Assembly: GCA_019638395.1 (NCBI GenBank)
Contig: JAHBTX010000006.1
Coordinates: forward strand, 245,704-309,703
Source: Cyclobacteriaceae bacterium
GTDB lineage: Bacteria > Bacteroidota > Bacteroidia > Cytophagales > Cyclobacteriaceae
DNA: 64,000 nt
Reading direction: 5' to 3'
The notes beneath the pieces were generated by a model, which did no database searches, was not told the origin of the DNA, and was given only the letters and a program-made list of their open reading frames with translations. Of the stretch, positions 8,208-16,075 are shown in pieces. Made by a program: the position numbers and the translations under genes. Numbering within the stretch: position 1 is the first letter of the stretch; the number at the start of each line of letters is the position of its first letter.

Positions 8208-9593
8208 GTGAAATCTGAAACCCGCATAGCTGTTGTATATTTTGCCGTAACACTCACATTTATGGTGGTGCTTAGCCTTACGGTATATTACTTTGTTACC
8301 CGTTATACCTTTACCGATTTTTACCGGAGACTGGAAACCAGAGCGATGCTCGCAGCACGGATTACACTCGAAAACGAATCTTCGTCAAATGCATATCGCG
8401 AAATTCGCGAGCAGATACTCGAAAAGTTACCGCAGGAAAAAGATTACTTGTTTGCAATTGAACCAGGTAAAACTTTTTTAGAAGAAAGTCGCGAGTTAAA
8501 CCTACCCGTTTCTTTTTTTACCAACATTGTAAACGGAAATGTGTCAGAGTATCAAAAGGATAATGTATTTTTTGCAGGAGCAAAATATGATGATGATACC
8601 AAATCTTATATAACCATTGCCTCTGCCGAAAACTATTACTACTCCAATCACCTGGTAACGCTTAAGCGGATATTATTGGTGGCCGTTATTTTTGTTTCAG
8701 TACTGGTATTTTCTGCCTCTATTGTTTTTTCGCGCTATGTGTTTTACCCGGTTAGCCAGATTACATCGCAGGTAAAAGAAATCGGTACCCAAAATCTGCA
8801 CTTGCGTCTCAATTCAACCAGCCAAAACGATGCGATTAACGAACTTAAGAACACGTTTAATAACATGCTGGATCGGTTGGAAACGTCTTTTGCAACCCAA
8901 AATAATTTTATCAGCAATGCTTCGCATGAATTAGGTACGCCTTTAACGGTTATTATTGGCGAGGCCGAGGTGGCACTCTCAAAAGAAAGAACTACAGCCG
9001 AATATAAAGAAGCCCTTACTACCGTTTTACACGAGGCAGAACGCCTGGAACGTATTACCAAATCGCTGCTATTTCTGGCACAAACGGGGTTTGATGGAAA
9101 GAAACAGAAAATGGAAATTTTAAGGGCTGATCAATTATTGTGGGATGTAAAAGAAACAATAGACAGGCTTAATCCAAAGAATAAGGTTTTTATTGATTTG
9201 AGCCTGATACCCGATAACCCGTTAAAACTAAAAATACGAGGTAATGCTCAGTTACTACACCTGGCAGTTTCTAATATTGTAAACAATGCATGCAAGTATT
9301 CATCTAACCAACCGGTACAGGTTTCATTAGCCACAACCAACAACCAGGTAATTATTGTGGTAAAAGATAATGGTATTGGCATTCCGGAGGGCGAGCTCGA
9401 TTATATTTATGATCCTTTTTTCCGGGCATCGAATACAAAAAATTTTGAAGGCTACGGAATTGGGTTGCCCCTGGCCCGCAATATTATGCGGCAGCACCTG
9501 GGCGAAATAGTAGTTACATCAATTCATGGACAAGGCACCACCGTACGGCTTACGTTCCCCCTCGAAATTGTGGCCGGGTACTTCATCTCTTGA
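8208..9593 (+). CDS. Membrane sensor histidine kinase (HAMP-HisKA-HATPase)
   Basis: The 461-residue kinase starts at GTG 8208. It has a membrane helix near residues 5-30, a periplasmic sensor region of about 120 residues, a second helix near 150-175 and a HAMP domain (YPVSQITSQVKEIG onward). HisKA has H240 in ISNASHELGTPLT. The HATPase domain shows NIVNNACKYS, DNGIGIP and GYGIGLPLARNIM. The catalytic set is complete. It is the cognate partner of the regulator at 7449. The stimulus is unknown. Heavy-metal or envelope-stress kinases of the CusS type have this layout, but nothing here shows a metal site. Confidence 0.9.
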   Translation: MKSETRIAVVYFAVTLTFMVVLSLTVYYFVTRYTFTDFYRRLETRAMLAARITLENESSSNAYREIREQILEKLPQEKDYLFAIEPGKTFLEESRELNLPVSFFTNIVNGNVSEYQKDNVFFAGAKYDDDTKSYITIASAENYYYSNHLVTLKRILLVAVIFVSVLVFSASIVFSRYVFYPVSQITSQVKEIGTQNLHLRLNSTSQNDAINELKNTFNNMLDRLETSFATQNNFISNASHELGTPLTVIIGEAEVALSKERTTAEYKEALTTVLHEAERLERITKSLLFLAQTGFDGKKQKMEILRADQLLWDVKETIDRLNPKNKVFIDLSLIPDNPLKLKIRGNAQLLHLAVSNIVNNACKYSSNQPVQVSLATTNNQVIIVVKDNGIGIPEGELDYIYDPFFRASNTKNFEGYGIGLPLARNIMRQHLGEIVVTSIHGQGTTVRLTFPLEIVAGYFIS

Positions 9594-9725
9594 AAATAAA
9601 GCGCTTCTAATCCGGTTTTAATCTGTACTTCAAGAAATCGATTTCGCTCTTATAGCATTTTAATTTGGCTTTTAAGCAGGCCTAATGTCGTGTGTGCAAC
9701 TTGCCGCAAATAAAAGGCAATCATC

Positions 9726-10199
9726 ATGCGCACCATTTTAATTCCTACCGACTTTACAAGTGTTCCGCTTTTATTATTGAAGCATGCAGCAACCAGTATG
9801 AACGAAGAGTTGGATGTTATATTTATGTACAGCACAACCTTGAGCGATTCAATTACTGATTTACTGTTTTATTCGCCAAAAAAAATAATTGCAAAAGTTA
9901 TTAGCCAGGATTTTAGTGAAGGTTGTATCATAATGCAAAATCGATACCCCGACAAAATTCAAAGCATACGGTATGAAGTGTTTACAAGCGCACATGCAAA
10001 CTCTTTTGCCATGCTGGCTCAAGCTAACAATGTAGATGAGGTGCTGCTTCCGATGGACTATAATTTTCATTTGAAGCACCTTGCGTTTGATCCTACGCGG
10101 TACATTATCCGCAGTGGAGTTCCTGTTTTGGAGGTGGACTTGCGTTTGCCCGTTAGAATAAGCGAACACGATTTAATTGCCAGCCTAATGACTAATTAA
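9726..10199 (+). CDS. UspA-like protein lacking the usual ATP-binding motif
   Basis: The 157-residue product begins MRTILIPTDFTSVPLLLLKHA, the typical first strand and helix of a universal stress protein in the HUP superfamily. A later strand-loop reads VDEVLLPMDYNF. The glycine-rich GxxG-GS nucleotide motif that closes ATP-binding Usp domains is not visible: the equivalent C-terminal part reads RYIIRSGVPVLEV. It is therefore probably a non-ATP-binding or divergent member. It is followed by the lipocalin-like gene nine bases later, and both may be one transcript. A stress role is inferred from the family only. Confidence 0.65.
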   Translation: MRTILIPTDFTSVPLLLLKHAATSMNEELDVIFMYSTTLSDSITDLLFYSPKKIIAKVISQDFSEGCIIMQNRYPDKIQSIRYEVFTSAHANSFAMLAQANNVDEVLLPMDYNFHLKHLAFDPTRYIIRSGVPVLEVDLRLPVRISEHDLIASLMTN

Positions 10200-10208
10200 T
10201 GAACTAAA

Positions 10209-10697
10209 ATGAATTACCTGGCAAGCTATACGCTTCTACTAATTGCCGTTTTGTTCGTGTTTGCTAAACTGAAACAACAGGTTCAAAGTCCGGAAAAATT
10301 AATTCTGGGGGCCTGGGCCGAAAAAGCATGGCAATATGAAAAGGTTAACAAACCTAACGAGTTGCATCGTAAGCACAACCCTGATACAATTGCACAAAGT
10401 GTAAAAGATCAACTGGGTAAACATTTAATTATACATTCGGCAGAAACATGGCACTTCCTTGCCAATGGCAAATTAGTGTTACGGGGTGCCGATACGGTAA
10501 AAGAAGTGAGTTGGAAAGTGAAAGGACGCGGGCACATACTGGAGTTGGAATATGCGAATCATATTATTGAGCATTATAATATTACTGAGTTAACTCCAAC
10601 CAGGCTGGTTCTTAATTTCGACTCGGACATACAAGTAAAAGGAATAGCAAAACTAACTTTTGATAACCTGGATCGTGTTACGCAAATACAGCAATAG
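10209..10697 (+). CDS. Lipocalin-like membrane-anchored protein of unknown function
   Basis: The 162-residue protein has one N-terminal hydrophobic helix (MNYLASYTLLLIAVLFVFAK) that could anchor it or serve as a signal. The rest is beta-rich, with ILGAWAEKAWQYEK, WHFLANGKLVLRG and RLVLNFDSDI. The W-x-F-x-x-[ND]-G-x pattern is common in lipocalin-like domains of Bacteroidota, which measure a small beta barrel. No ligand or reaction can be given. It lies nine bases after the Usp-like gene, and the YoaK-family frame overlaps its end. Confidence 0.5.
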   Translation: MNYLASYTLLLIAVLFVFAKLKQQVQSPEKLILGAWAEKAWQYEKVNKPNELHRKHNPDTIAQSVKDQLGKHLIIHSAETWHFLANGKLVLRGADTVKEVSWKVKGRGHILELEYANHIIEHYNITELTPTRLVLNFDSDIQVKGIAKLTFDNLDRVTQIQQ

Positions 10698-11448
10698 CAG
10701 AACATTAGCCGACAACATTCGGTTAGGAACCCTTACATCATTTACTGCAGGAATGATTAATGTGGCTTCGTTTATTATTTTCATGTCTTTCTCATCAAAC
10801 GTAACGGGCTACTTTGCCATTTTTGCGGCTGAAATTGTAAAAGGCAATTACTACCAGGTATTAGTAGTGGCGAGTTGGATTTTTTTATTCTTCTTTGGAA
10901 GCTTTTTTGCGAACTTGATTGTAATTCATGTTAGTTCTCGAAGCCGGTATTGGGCTCATGCAATGCCGCTGTTGTTAGAAATTTTTTGTCTGGCTTCGGT
11001 GGGTGTGTATGGTCAGTATTATTACCAGGAAACCTTGATGGAAACTGAGTATTTACTTTCTGTTATGCTGTTTGCTATGGGGCTACAAAATGGATTAACA
11101 GCCAGTATTTCAAATTTTTCGGTTAAAACAACACACCTTACCGGGGCCACAACCGATATGGGAATTTTACTATCCATGTTTACGAAAAAAGAATTCAGGG
11201 ATAATACAGAACTACGGAACAAGGCCAAGTTAATTCTATCCATTATTACTTCTTATCTCACGGGAGCTATTGTAGCCGGATGTACATACCAGTATATTCA
11301 ATTTAAACTGTTTTTTGTTGTATGCTTTATTCTATTTATTGTTTTAGTATATGACTTGTACACGCTTAAGGTCTTGAAATGCATGGTCGTGTTAAGAAAG
11401 CGAAGAGAGGTTGTTTCGCGCGAAAAACTTATTACAGAAAACACGTAA
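10675..11448 (+). CDS. YoaK family (DUF1275) integral membrane protein
   Basis: The protein of about 257 residues has six or so hydrophobic helices, and the middle carries the family-like FAMGLQNGLTASISN and THLTGATTDMGILLS motifs (about 150-185). DUF1275 proteins are multi-pass inner-membrane proteins of unknown transport or regulatory function. No ATG is available. In-frame candidates are TTG 10660 and GTG 10675, and the latter is preferred because it overlaps the previous gene less. The first conserved segment is LGTLTSFTAGMINVASF. A strong terminator follows at 11471-11501. Confidence 0.75.
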   Translation: MLRKYSNSRTLADNIRLGTLTSFTAGMINVASFIIFMSFSSNVTGYFAIFAAEIVKGNYYQVLVVASWIFLFFFGSFFANLIVIHVSSRSRYWAHAMPLLLEIFCLASVGVYGQYYYQETLMETEYLLSVMLFAMGLQNGLTASISNFSVKTTHLTGATTDMGILLSMFTKKEFRDNTELRNKAKLILSIITSYLTGAIVAGCTYQYIQFKLFFVVCFILFIVLVYDLYTLKVLKCMVVLRKRREVVSREKLITENT

Positions 11449-11470
11449 TGTTTTGCTAATAGTATTAAAA

Positions 11471-11501
11471 CAAAAATCCCCGCGTGTTGCGGGGATTTTT
11501 G
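11471..11501. terminator. Bidirectional rho-independent terminator
   Basis: CAAAAATCCCCGC and GCGGGGATTTTTG form a perfect 13-bp stem around a 5-nt loop with flanking A and T runs. It lies between convergent genes, directly after the stop of the minus-strand gene at 11503. Confidence 0.92.
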
Positions 11502-11502
11502 T

Positions 11503-12426
11503 TTACTTCGTTACCGGAGCGTTGGGATCAACCTTAAGTTTATTTCGATATAAAAACTCAAGGTAATATTCTTTGTAAGTCGGATCGTCTGGTGCTTGCG
11601 CAATGGCGCGCTCGTAAGCGGCAATGGCATCAACAATTAATCTGTTCTGTTCATAAAATCCAGCCATAAATAAATTTCCAAAAGCAGAATTTGTATCTAA
11701 CTCCTTTGAAATTTCCGCATAACTGGTTTTAATCTTTTCAGCTTTTGCCGGGCTTAAGCGCTTTACCATAGGCCTTGATTGGTCGTCTAATTTAGCACCG
11801 GTTGATTTTGACTTAATGTCAACGATTAAAGCATCTTCACCGTTAAATTTCGGATCAGTAAGATCTACCGTGAGTGTTTTCTGTGTTGTTTCGGTTTTGA
11901 AAATAGTTTCGTCAAACATATTCAATACCGTTACTATGTATGGGCCTGCACTTTCGGTATCCCAGTTAATTACCAGTTGATTTCCAAAAATTTCTGCACC
12001 TTCATTTTTTGGTAGCTGAGGGGCAATGGCATCTTTTGTTCCACGGTGCACAGCTCCTGTAGCACTCATTCTGTTTTTCTTAGCTTCATCAGAGTTGCTG
12101 CTCAATATAAAGTCGGTGTACTTACTTAATACGCTGGATTCGCCACTCACGCGCGATACCAACTCCGCAACTTTGTATGTACCGGCACGCTTTTCTTCCA
12201 GCGGCTTTCCGGATTTATGTACCAATCCTACTGATGCGTTTTCTGAAACCTTTAATTCATCGCCCAATTTTAAACTGGCCCCGGTTTTTACAGGTTGCCA
12301 GCCCTCGGCTGTTTTTATTTCATTTGAACCTTTGTTGGCTAATACGCGGAAAGCGTAATCCTGACCGAAACAAAAGGTTGCAAACAAGACCAAGCCAACA
12401 ATTAATAGAAATCTGCCTTTTTTCAT
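11503..12426 (-). CDS. Exported FecR-like protein with C-terminal TPR-like helices
   Basis: The 307-residue protein has a signal peptide (KKGRFLLIVGLVLFATFCFG) and an SH3/FecR-like beta region: GWQPVKTGASLKLGDELKVS near residues 42-62 and AGTYKVAELV near 80. A central immunoglobulin-like stretch and a helical tail with a TPR-type motif (AIAAYERAIAQAPDDPTYKE, about 270-290) follow. FecR-like domains often pair with CHASE2 proteins, and the CHASE2 gene lies 51 bases upstream on the same strand, so the two probably form an operon and perhaps a periplasmic complex. Function is unknown. Confidence 0.7.
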   Translation of the reverse strand: MKKGRFLLIVGLVLFATFCFGQDYAFRVLANKGSNEIKTAEGWQPVKTGASLKLGDELKVSENASVGLVHKSGKPLEEKRAGTYKVAELVSRVSGESSVLSKYTDFILSSNSDEAKKNRMSATGAVHRGTKDAIAPQLPKNEGAEIFGNQLVINWDTESAGPYIVTVLNMFDETIFKTETTQKTLTVDLTDPKFNGEDALIVDIKSKSTGAKLDDQSRPMVKRLSPAKAEKIKTSYAEISKELDTNSAFGNLFMAGFYEQNRLIVDAIAAYERAIAQAPDDPTYKEYYLEFLYRNKLKVDPNAPVTK

Positions 12427-12477
12427 GGTTTTTTGTGGATTTGCAGTTCGAAATTACTAAAAACGTGCCAAAAATGA

Positions 12478-13800
12478 CTATTCGGGCATGGATACATTTT
12501 TCCTGCGATTGGTAAGCCGCCTTGTAATTTCCAACTGAAAACCTTTAAAAATATCGTAGCTGGGCCCAACCAAAGCAGTGGCTAGCAAGGTTAGTCCTAA
12601 ATCAAGCTTAACATAAAACCAGGCAAAAGCGAAAACAATGATAGCGCTGATTAAAATTAATTGCACAACCTGTATAGTTACGGAAAGGGCATCGTACCAA
12701 TTGGGTAAACGCTGATCAATCGTCATGAACAAGAGCACAGTTAAGTAACAGGTTAAAACTGCAATTGCTATTTCAACCCATGCCGGAACTTCGCTTACAT
12801 AATCTTCATTCAAAATCATGGCTACAATATTGGCATGAACCACTACACCAAACATATCGGGGTTGGCCCGGCCCGCTGGTTTTTTGTTAAGCGGTGTAAA
12901 GTATTTATCGCTCCAGGTAAACTCACCAAAGTACGATCCTAAAAAACCCATTATCACAATTTTATCTTTGAAGAAATCTTCCAGAAACTCGCCTCTGTAA
13001 AGTTGGTCCACATCAATGGAGTAGAACATGAGTGGATAATTGGTGGTTTCGGTGTTCAGTTGTCTTACCGACTTAAGTCGTATATCCTGAATCTCAATGT
13101 TGCCTCTATAGTTAATTAACTCCTCTTCTTTGTTTCGATCCAGAAATTTTTTGGTTTTGGCAGAATCAAATGCCATACAAATTTGTACGGCAAAGGCATA
13201 TTGGTCTTCGTTATCAACCGTGTAGCGCGGTGCAAAAGACCGACATTGTTTTACATCATCCTGGTGTACGGCTGGCGGATTGGTTATCAGATTGGCGAAT
13301 CCGGAACGGGCATTTTGGGTAAAAATTTCATCCGAATATTCTAATGAATCATATACATCAATATCGGTTGTTTTTTCTTTTTGAAGTAGTTTCGATACCA
13401 GCACCACGTTGCCGGCTTGTTCTATTTCGTAGGCCAACATCAGATTGCCCAGGGTATCTAATAATTGAGGGCAGTTAATAGAATCGCGCAGATTACCTTC
13501 GCAATTAAAGTAACTATCGATGCCAATTACGCGTGGCTTAAACTGGCGGATGATATTAATCTGTTGTGCCAAATCGCGCCTGGACAAGTTGCCGATATTT
13601 ACAACTACAATGCGCTCGTCCACCAGCGGATCCTCTCTTAACTGCGAAAAAACAATATCAGTTAACTCAAACTCTTTAAAAGCTTGCGACATGCCATCAA
13701 AGGCATCAAACAACTTCAGGTCGGTAATTTCACCAACAGCCCACATCATCAAGAACACAAATACCGTAATGCTGATACTTTGGCGTGCTACTTTTTTCAT
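12478..13800 (-). CDS. CHASE2-domain membrane protein without an attached output domain
   Basis: The 440-residue protein has one N-terminal membrane helix (about 9-25), a long extracytoplasmic region with CHASE2 features (DERIVVVNIGNLSRRDLAQQ near 57-76 and KPRVIGIDSYFN near 87-98) and a cluster of about three helices near residues 340-420. CHASE2 domains normally sense extracellular signals in kinases, cyclases or diguanylate cyclases, but here only about 20 residues follow the last helix, so no catalytic module is present. It precedes the FecR-like gene in the same direction and diverges from meaB. It may be a sensor that acts through a partner protein; this is inference. Confidence 0.78.
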   Translation of the reverse strand: MKKVARQSISITVFVFLMMWAVGEITDLKLFDAFDGMSQAFKEFELTDIVFSQLREDPLVDERIVVVNIGNLSRRDLAQQINIIRQFKPRVIGIDSYFNCEGNLRDSINCPQLLDTLGNLMLAYEIEQAGNVVLVSKLLQKEKTTDIDVYDSLEYSDEIFTQNARSGFANLITNPPAVHQDDVKQCRSFAPRYTVDNEDQYAFAVQICMAFDSAKTKKFLDRNKEEELINYRGNIEIQDIRLKSVRQLNTETTNYPLMFYSIDVDQLYRGEFLEDFFKDKIVIMGFLGSYFGEFTWSDKYFTPLNKKPAGRANPDMFGVVVHANIVAMILNEDYVSEVPAWVEIAIAVLTCYLTVLLFMTIDQRLPNWYDALSVTIQVVQLILISAIIVFAFAWFYVKLDLGLTLLATALVGPSYDIFKGFQLEITRRLTNRRKNVSMPE

Positions 13801-13850
13801 ATCATTTCTTACCGTTAAATTTAGAAATTAATCGAATTAAAAAAAGGTAC

Positions 13851-14855
13851 GTGTTGCGAAATACCGGAGTTCAATTATTACCAGCCGATATAGCCGAGCA
13901 AATTATTGCGGGCAACCGGGTGGTGTTGGCGCAGGCAATAACTTTGGCCGAAAGTCAGCGCCCGCAAGATGTTACATTGGCACATCAACTTATTACGACT
14001 TTGCTTCCCAACACTGGTAAATCAGTTCGGATTGGAATTACGGGAGTACCTGGTGTGGGAAAGAGTACGTTTATTGAAGCTTTTGGAACCTGGTTAACAT
14101 CGCAACAAAAAAAAATTGCTGTATTGGCAGTTGATCCCAGCAGCAGTAAAACAAAAGGTAGTATTCTGGGTGATAAAACCCGCATGGAGAAACTGGCCCG
14201 GAATCCTAACGCCTTTATCAGGCCAACCCCAACCGGTAATACATTAGGTGGTGTAGCCAATCGAACCCGCGAGACAATATTATTATGCGAGGCTGCAGGC
14301 TTTGATGTAATACTGGTTGAAACGGTGGGTGTAGGCCAATCGGAAACAACGGTGCGTAATATGGTTGATTTTTTTCTGCTGCTGCTGTTGGCTGGTGCAG
14401 GCGATGAACTGCAAGGCATAAAAAAAGGCATCATGGAAATGGCCGATGCCGTAGTAATTACAAAAGCCGATGGCGAAAATAAAAAGGCTGCTGCCCTTGC
14501 TTGTGCAAACTACCAACAGGCACTGCATTTATTTAATGCTGCTGATTCGGGGTGGCAACCAAAGGTGCTTACCAGTTCGGCAACCGAAAACACAGGTATT
14601 GCCGAAACCTGGCAGTTGGTACAGGATTACATGGAACATGTACAAACTACTGGCTATTTAGAAAAGTACCGGCAAGCACAAAACCGAAATTGGTTTTACG
14701 AAAGCATCCAAACACAGTTGCTGCAAAAAATTGCACTATCAGAAAAAGTAAACGCCAACCTGGCCCGGTTTGAAAGTGAAATTATGAATAATACCCTGTT
14801 GCCATCAGAAGCGGCTCGTCAGCTTCTCACAGAGGTTTTTCGCGGTTCGATTTAG
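13851..14855 (+). CDS. meaB: Methylmalonyl-CoA mutase-associated GTPase MeaB
   Basis: From GTG 13851 the product is 334 residues. The frame is open back to 13785, but that stretch overlaps the divergent gene's start and does not match the family. Motifs of the MeaB/ArgK G3E GTPases are clear: Walker A GVPGVGKST, AVDPSSSKTKGSILGDKTRM, the switch region VETVGVGQSE and the base-recognition ITKADG. MeaB protects and gates adenosylcobalamin loading of methylmalonyl-CoA mutase in the cytoplasm. Its position beside B12 uptake genes fits this use of B12, although the mutase itself is not in the window. The downstream DUF5522 gene overlaps its 3' end on the opposite strand. Confidence 0.9.
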   Translation: MLRNTGVQLLPADIAEQIIAGNRVVLAQAITLAESQRPQDVTLAHQLITTLLPNTGKSVRIGITGVPGVGKSTFIEAFGTWLTSQQKKIAVLAVDPSSSKTKGSILGDKTRMEKLARNPNAFIRPTPTGNTLGGVANRTRETILLCEAAGFDVILVETVGVGQSETTVRNMVDFFLLLLLAGAGDELQGIKKGIMEMADAVVITKADGENKKAAALACANYQQALHLFNAADSGWQPKVLTSSATENTGIAETWQLVQDYMEHVQTTGYLEKYRQAQNRNWFYESIQTQLLQKIALSEKVNANLARFESEIMNNTLLPSEAARQLLTEVFRGSI

Positions 14856-15000
14856 CCTTTTTGTTTTTGTATGGGCAATGCCTGCAGCCATTCGAGCAAC
14901 AATAACCACGCTTAAGGTGATAGGCTTCGGTAAAAACCAGCAAACCGTTCTCCCAATAAAAATCGGGCTGTTCGGGTTTGCCGGTTTGGTTATCTTTCAT
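14827..15000 (-). CDS. Small cysteine-rich DUF5522 family protein
   Basis: On the minus strand an ATG at 15000 opens 57 codons ending with TGA at 14827-14829. The product contains DFYWENGLLVFTEAYHLKRG followed by YCCSNGCRHCPY, with Cys 34, 35, 39 and 42. This is the DUF5522 signature of very small proteins with a CC-x3-C-x2-C cluster, which suggests metal or iron-sulphur binding. The frame overlaps the last 29 bases of meaB on the opposite strand. It lies 21 bases upstream of nothing in its own direction and just after the BtuG-like gene's end, so it may be read through from the B12 receptor operon. Function is unknown. Confidence 0.8.
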   Translation of the reverse strand: MKDNQTGKPEQPDFYWENGLLVFTEAYHLKRGYCCSNGCRHCPYKNKKAKSNREKPL

Positions 15001-15021
15001 TAATAAAATTTTTTCCGCGCA

Positions 15022-16065
15022 TTATCTGAATACAAATCCATTGGGGCCTTTGCCTGCACCAAATTCATCAATTAATGAGCCCGTGGCGGAGTAGCGGTAA
15101 ACTGTTCCATTAGCTGCAAAACCTTTGGCATCTGCTAAATAAATTTCATCCGTTTCAGGATCAACACCAATGCCATAAAAGCCTACGGCCGATGCAACTG
15201 ATATAAATGCACTTTCGGGCGCATCGGTAGCGGTAATAGCAATTTTGTAAACTCGATTACCACGTGCTACATAGAGTTGGTTTTTAGCCTTGTTAATAGC
15301 CAATTTACTGGCGCTCATTCCTAACTCAATTACCTTATCTACTTGGTTTGTGGCGGTATTAATGCGGTATAGCGATGCATTATCTTCGCCATAGTTACCG
15401 CCACAAATAACCCAAAGTTTAGATTCGCTATCCACTATCATTTCTCCAGGCGCATTGTTCACTTCAATTGTTTCGTTTACCTGATTATTGGCAGGATTAA
15501 TAGCTGAAATAGTATTGGTGAAATTATTGGATACAAACAGTTTGTTGTTAGCAGCAATAATATTTTCCGATCCGTAATCGGTAGTAATGGTTGTTTCTAC
15601 TGTATGCGAAGAAAGGTTAATAACCGCTACACGTCCGGGATCGGTAAAGCTAACCCATTCGGTAAGGTAACCTTTGCCATTAAAAGTTGTAAAGTATCGC
15701 GGCAAGCTAACACTGCTTATGGTCTGTTCTTTTTGGTAAGTTCGGGCATTAACCACCTCAACTTTGTTGTCGTTGTTTACTACGATGTATGCAAAGTTGC
15801 CGGCAACCGATAATGATTGAACAATATCGCCCAGGGCCAGCCCATTGTTTTTGGCACCATAAATATCCTGCCGGGCTTCCTGTGTGGCAGGATCATAATG
15901 GGTTATTGTTCCATCCGATTTTCCGAACGAGCCTTCATTGATTACAAATACACCCGTTTCAAACTCACCTGCCGGGGTTTCAGTATCATTATCACACGAT
16001 GAAAAAGAAAATGTAAGCGTTAGCAATATCAACAGCGTTAAAAAATAATGTTTACTAGTTTTCAT
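15022..16065 (-). CDS. Surface lipoprotein with YncE/DUF5074 beta-propeller, BtuG-like
   Basis: The 347-residue protein has a lipoprotein signal peptide (LLILLTLTFSFSSCDND, lipid Cys at about 25). Repeated propeller-type blades follow, such as GLALGDIVQSLSVAGNFAYI, KLFVSNNFTNTISAINPANN and KLWVICGGNYGEDNASLYRI, which is the DUF5074/YncE architecture. In Bacteroides the related seven-bladed lipoprotein BtuG captures vitamin B12 at the surface with very high affinity and passes it to BtuB. Here the gene follows a btuB-like gene (10 bases apart) under a cobalamin riboswitch, which strongly supports the same role. The assignment to BtuG combines fold and context; binding residues were not checked. 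Confidence 0.75.
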   Translation of the reverse strand: MKTSKHYFLTLLILLTLTFSFSSCDNDTETPAGEFETGVFVINEGSFGKSDGTITHYDPATQEARQDIYGAKNNGLALGDIVQSLSVAGNFAYIVVNNDNKVEVVNARTYQKEQTISSVSLPRYFTTFNGKGYLTEWVSFTDPGRVAVINLSSHTVETTITTDYGSENIIAANNKLFVSNNFTNTISAINPANNQVNETIEVNNAPGEMIVDSESKLWVICGGNYGEDNASLYRINTATNQVDKVIELGMSASKLAINKAKNQLYVARGNRVYKIAITATDAPESAFISVASAVGFYGIGVDPETDEIYLADAKGFAANGTVYRYSATGSLIDEFGAGKGPNGFVFR

Positions 16066-16075
16066 ATTATAAGGT

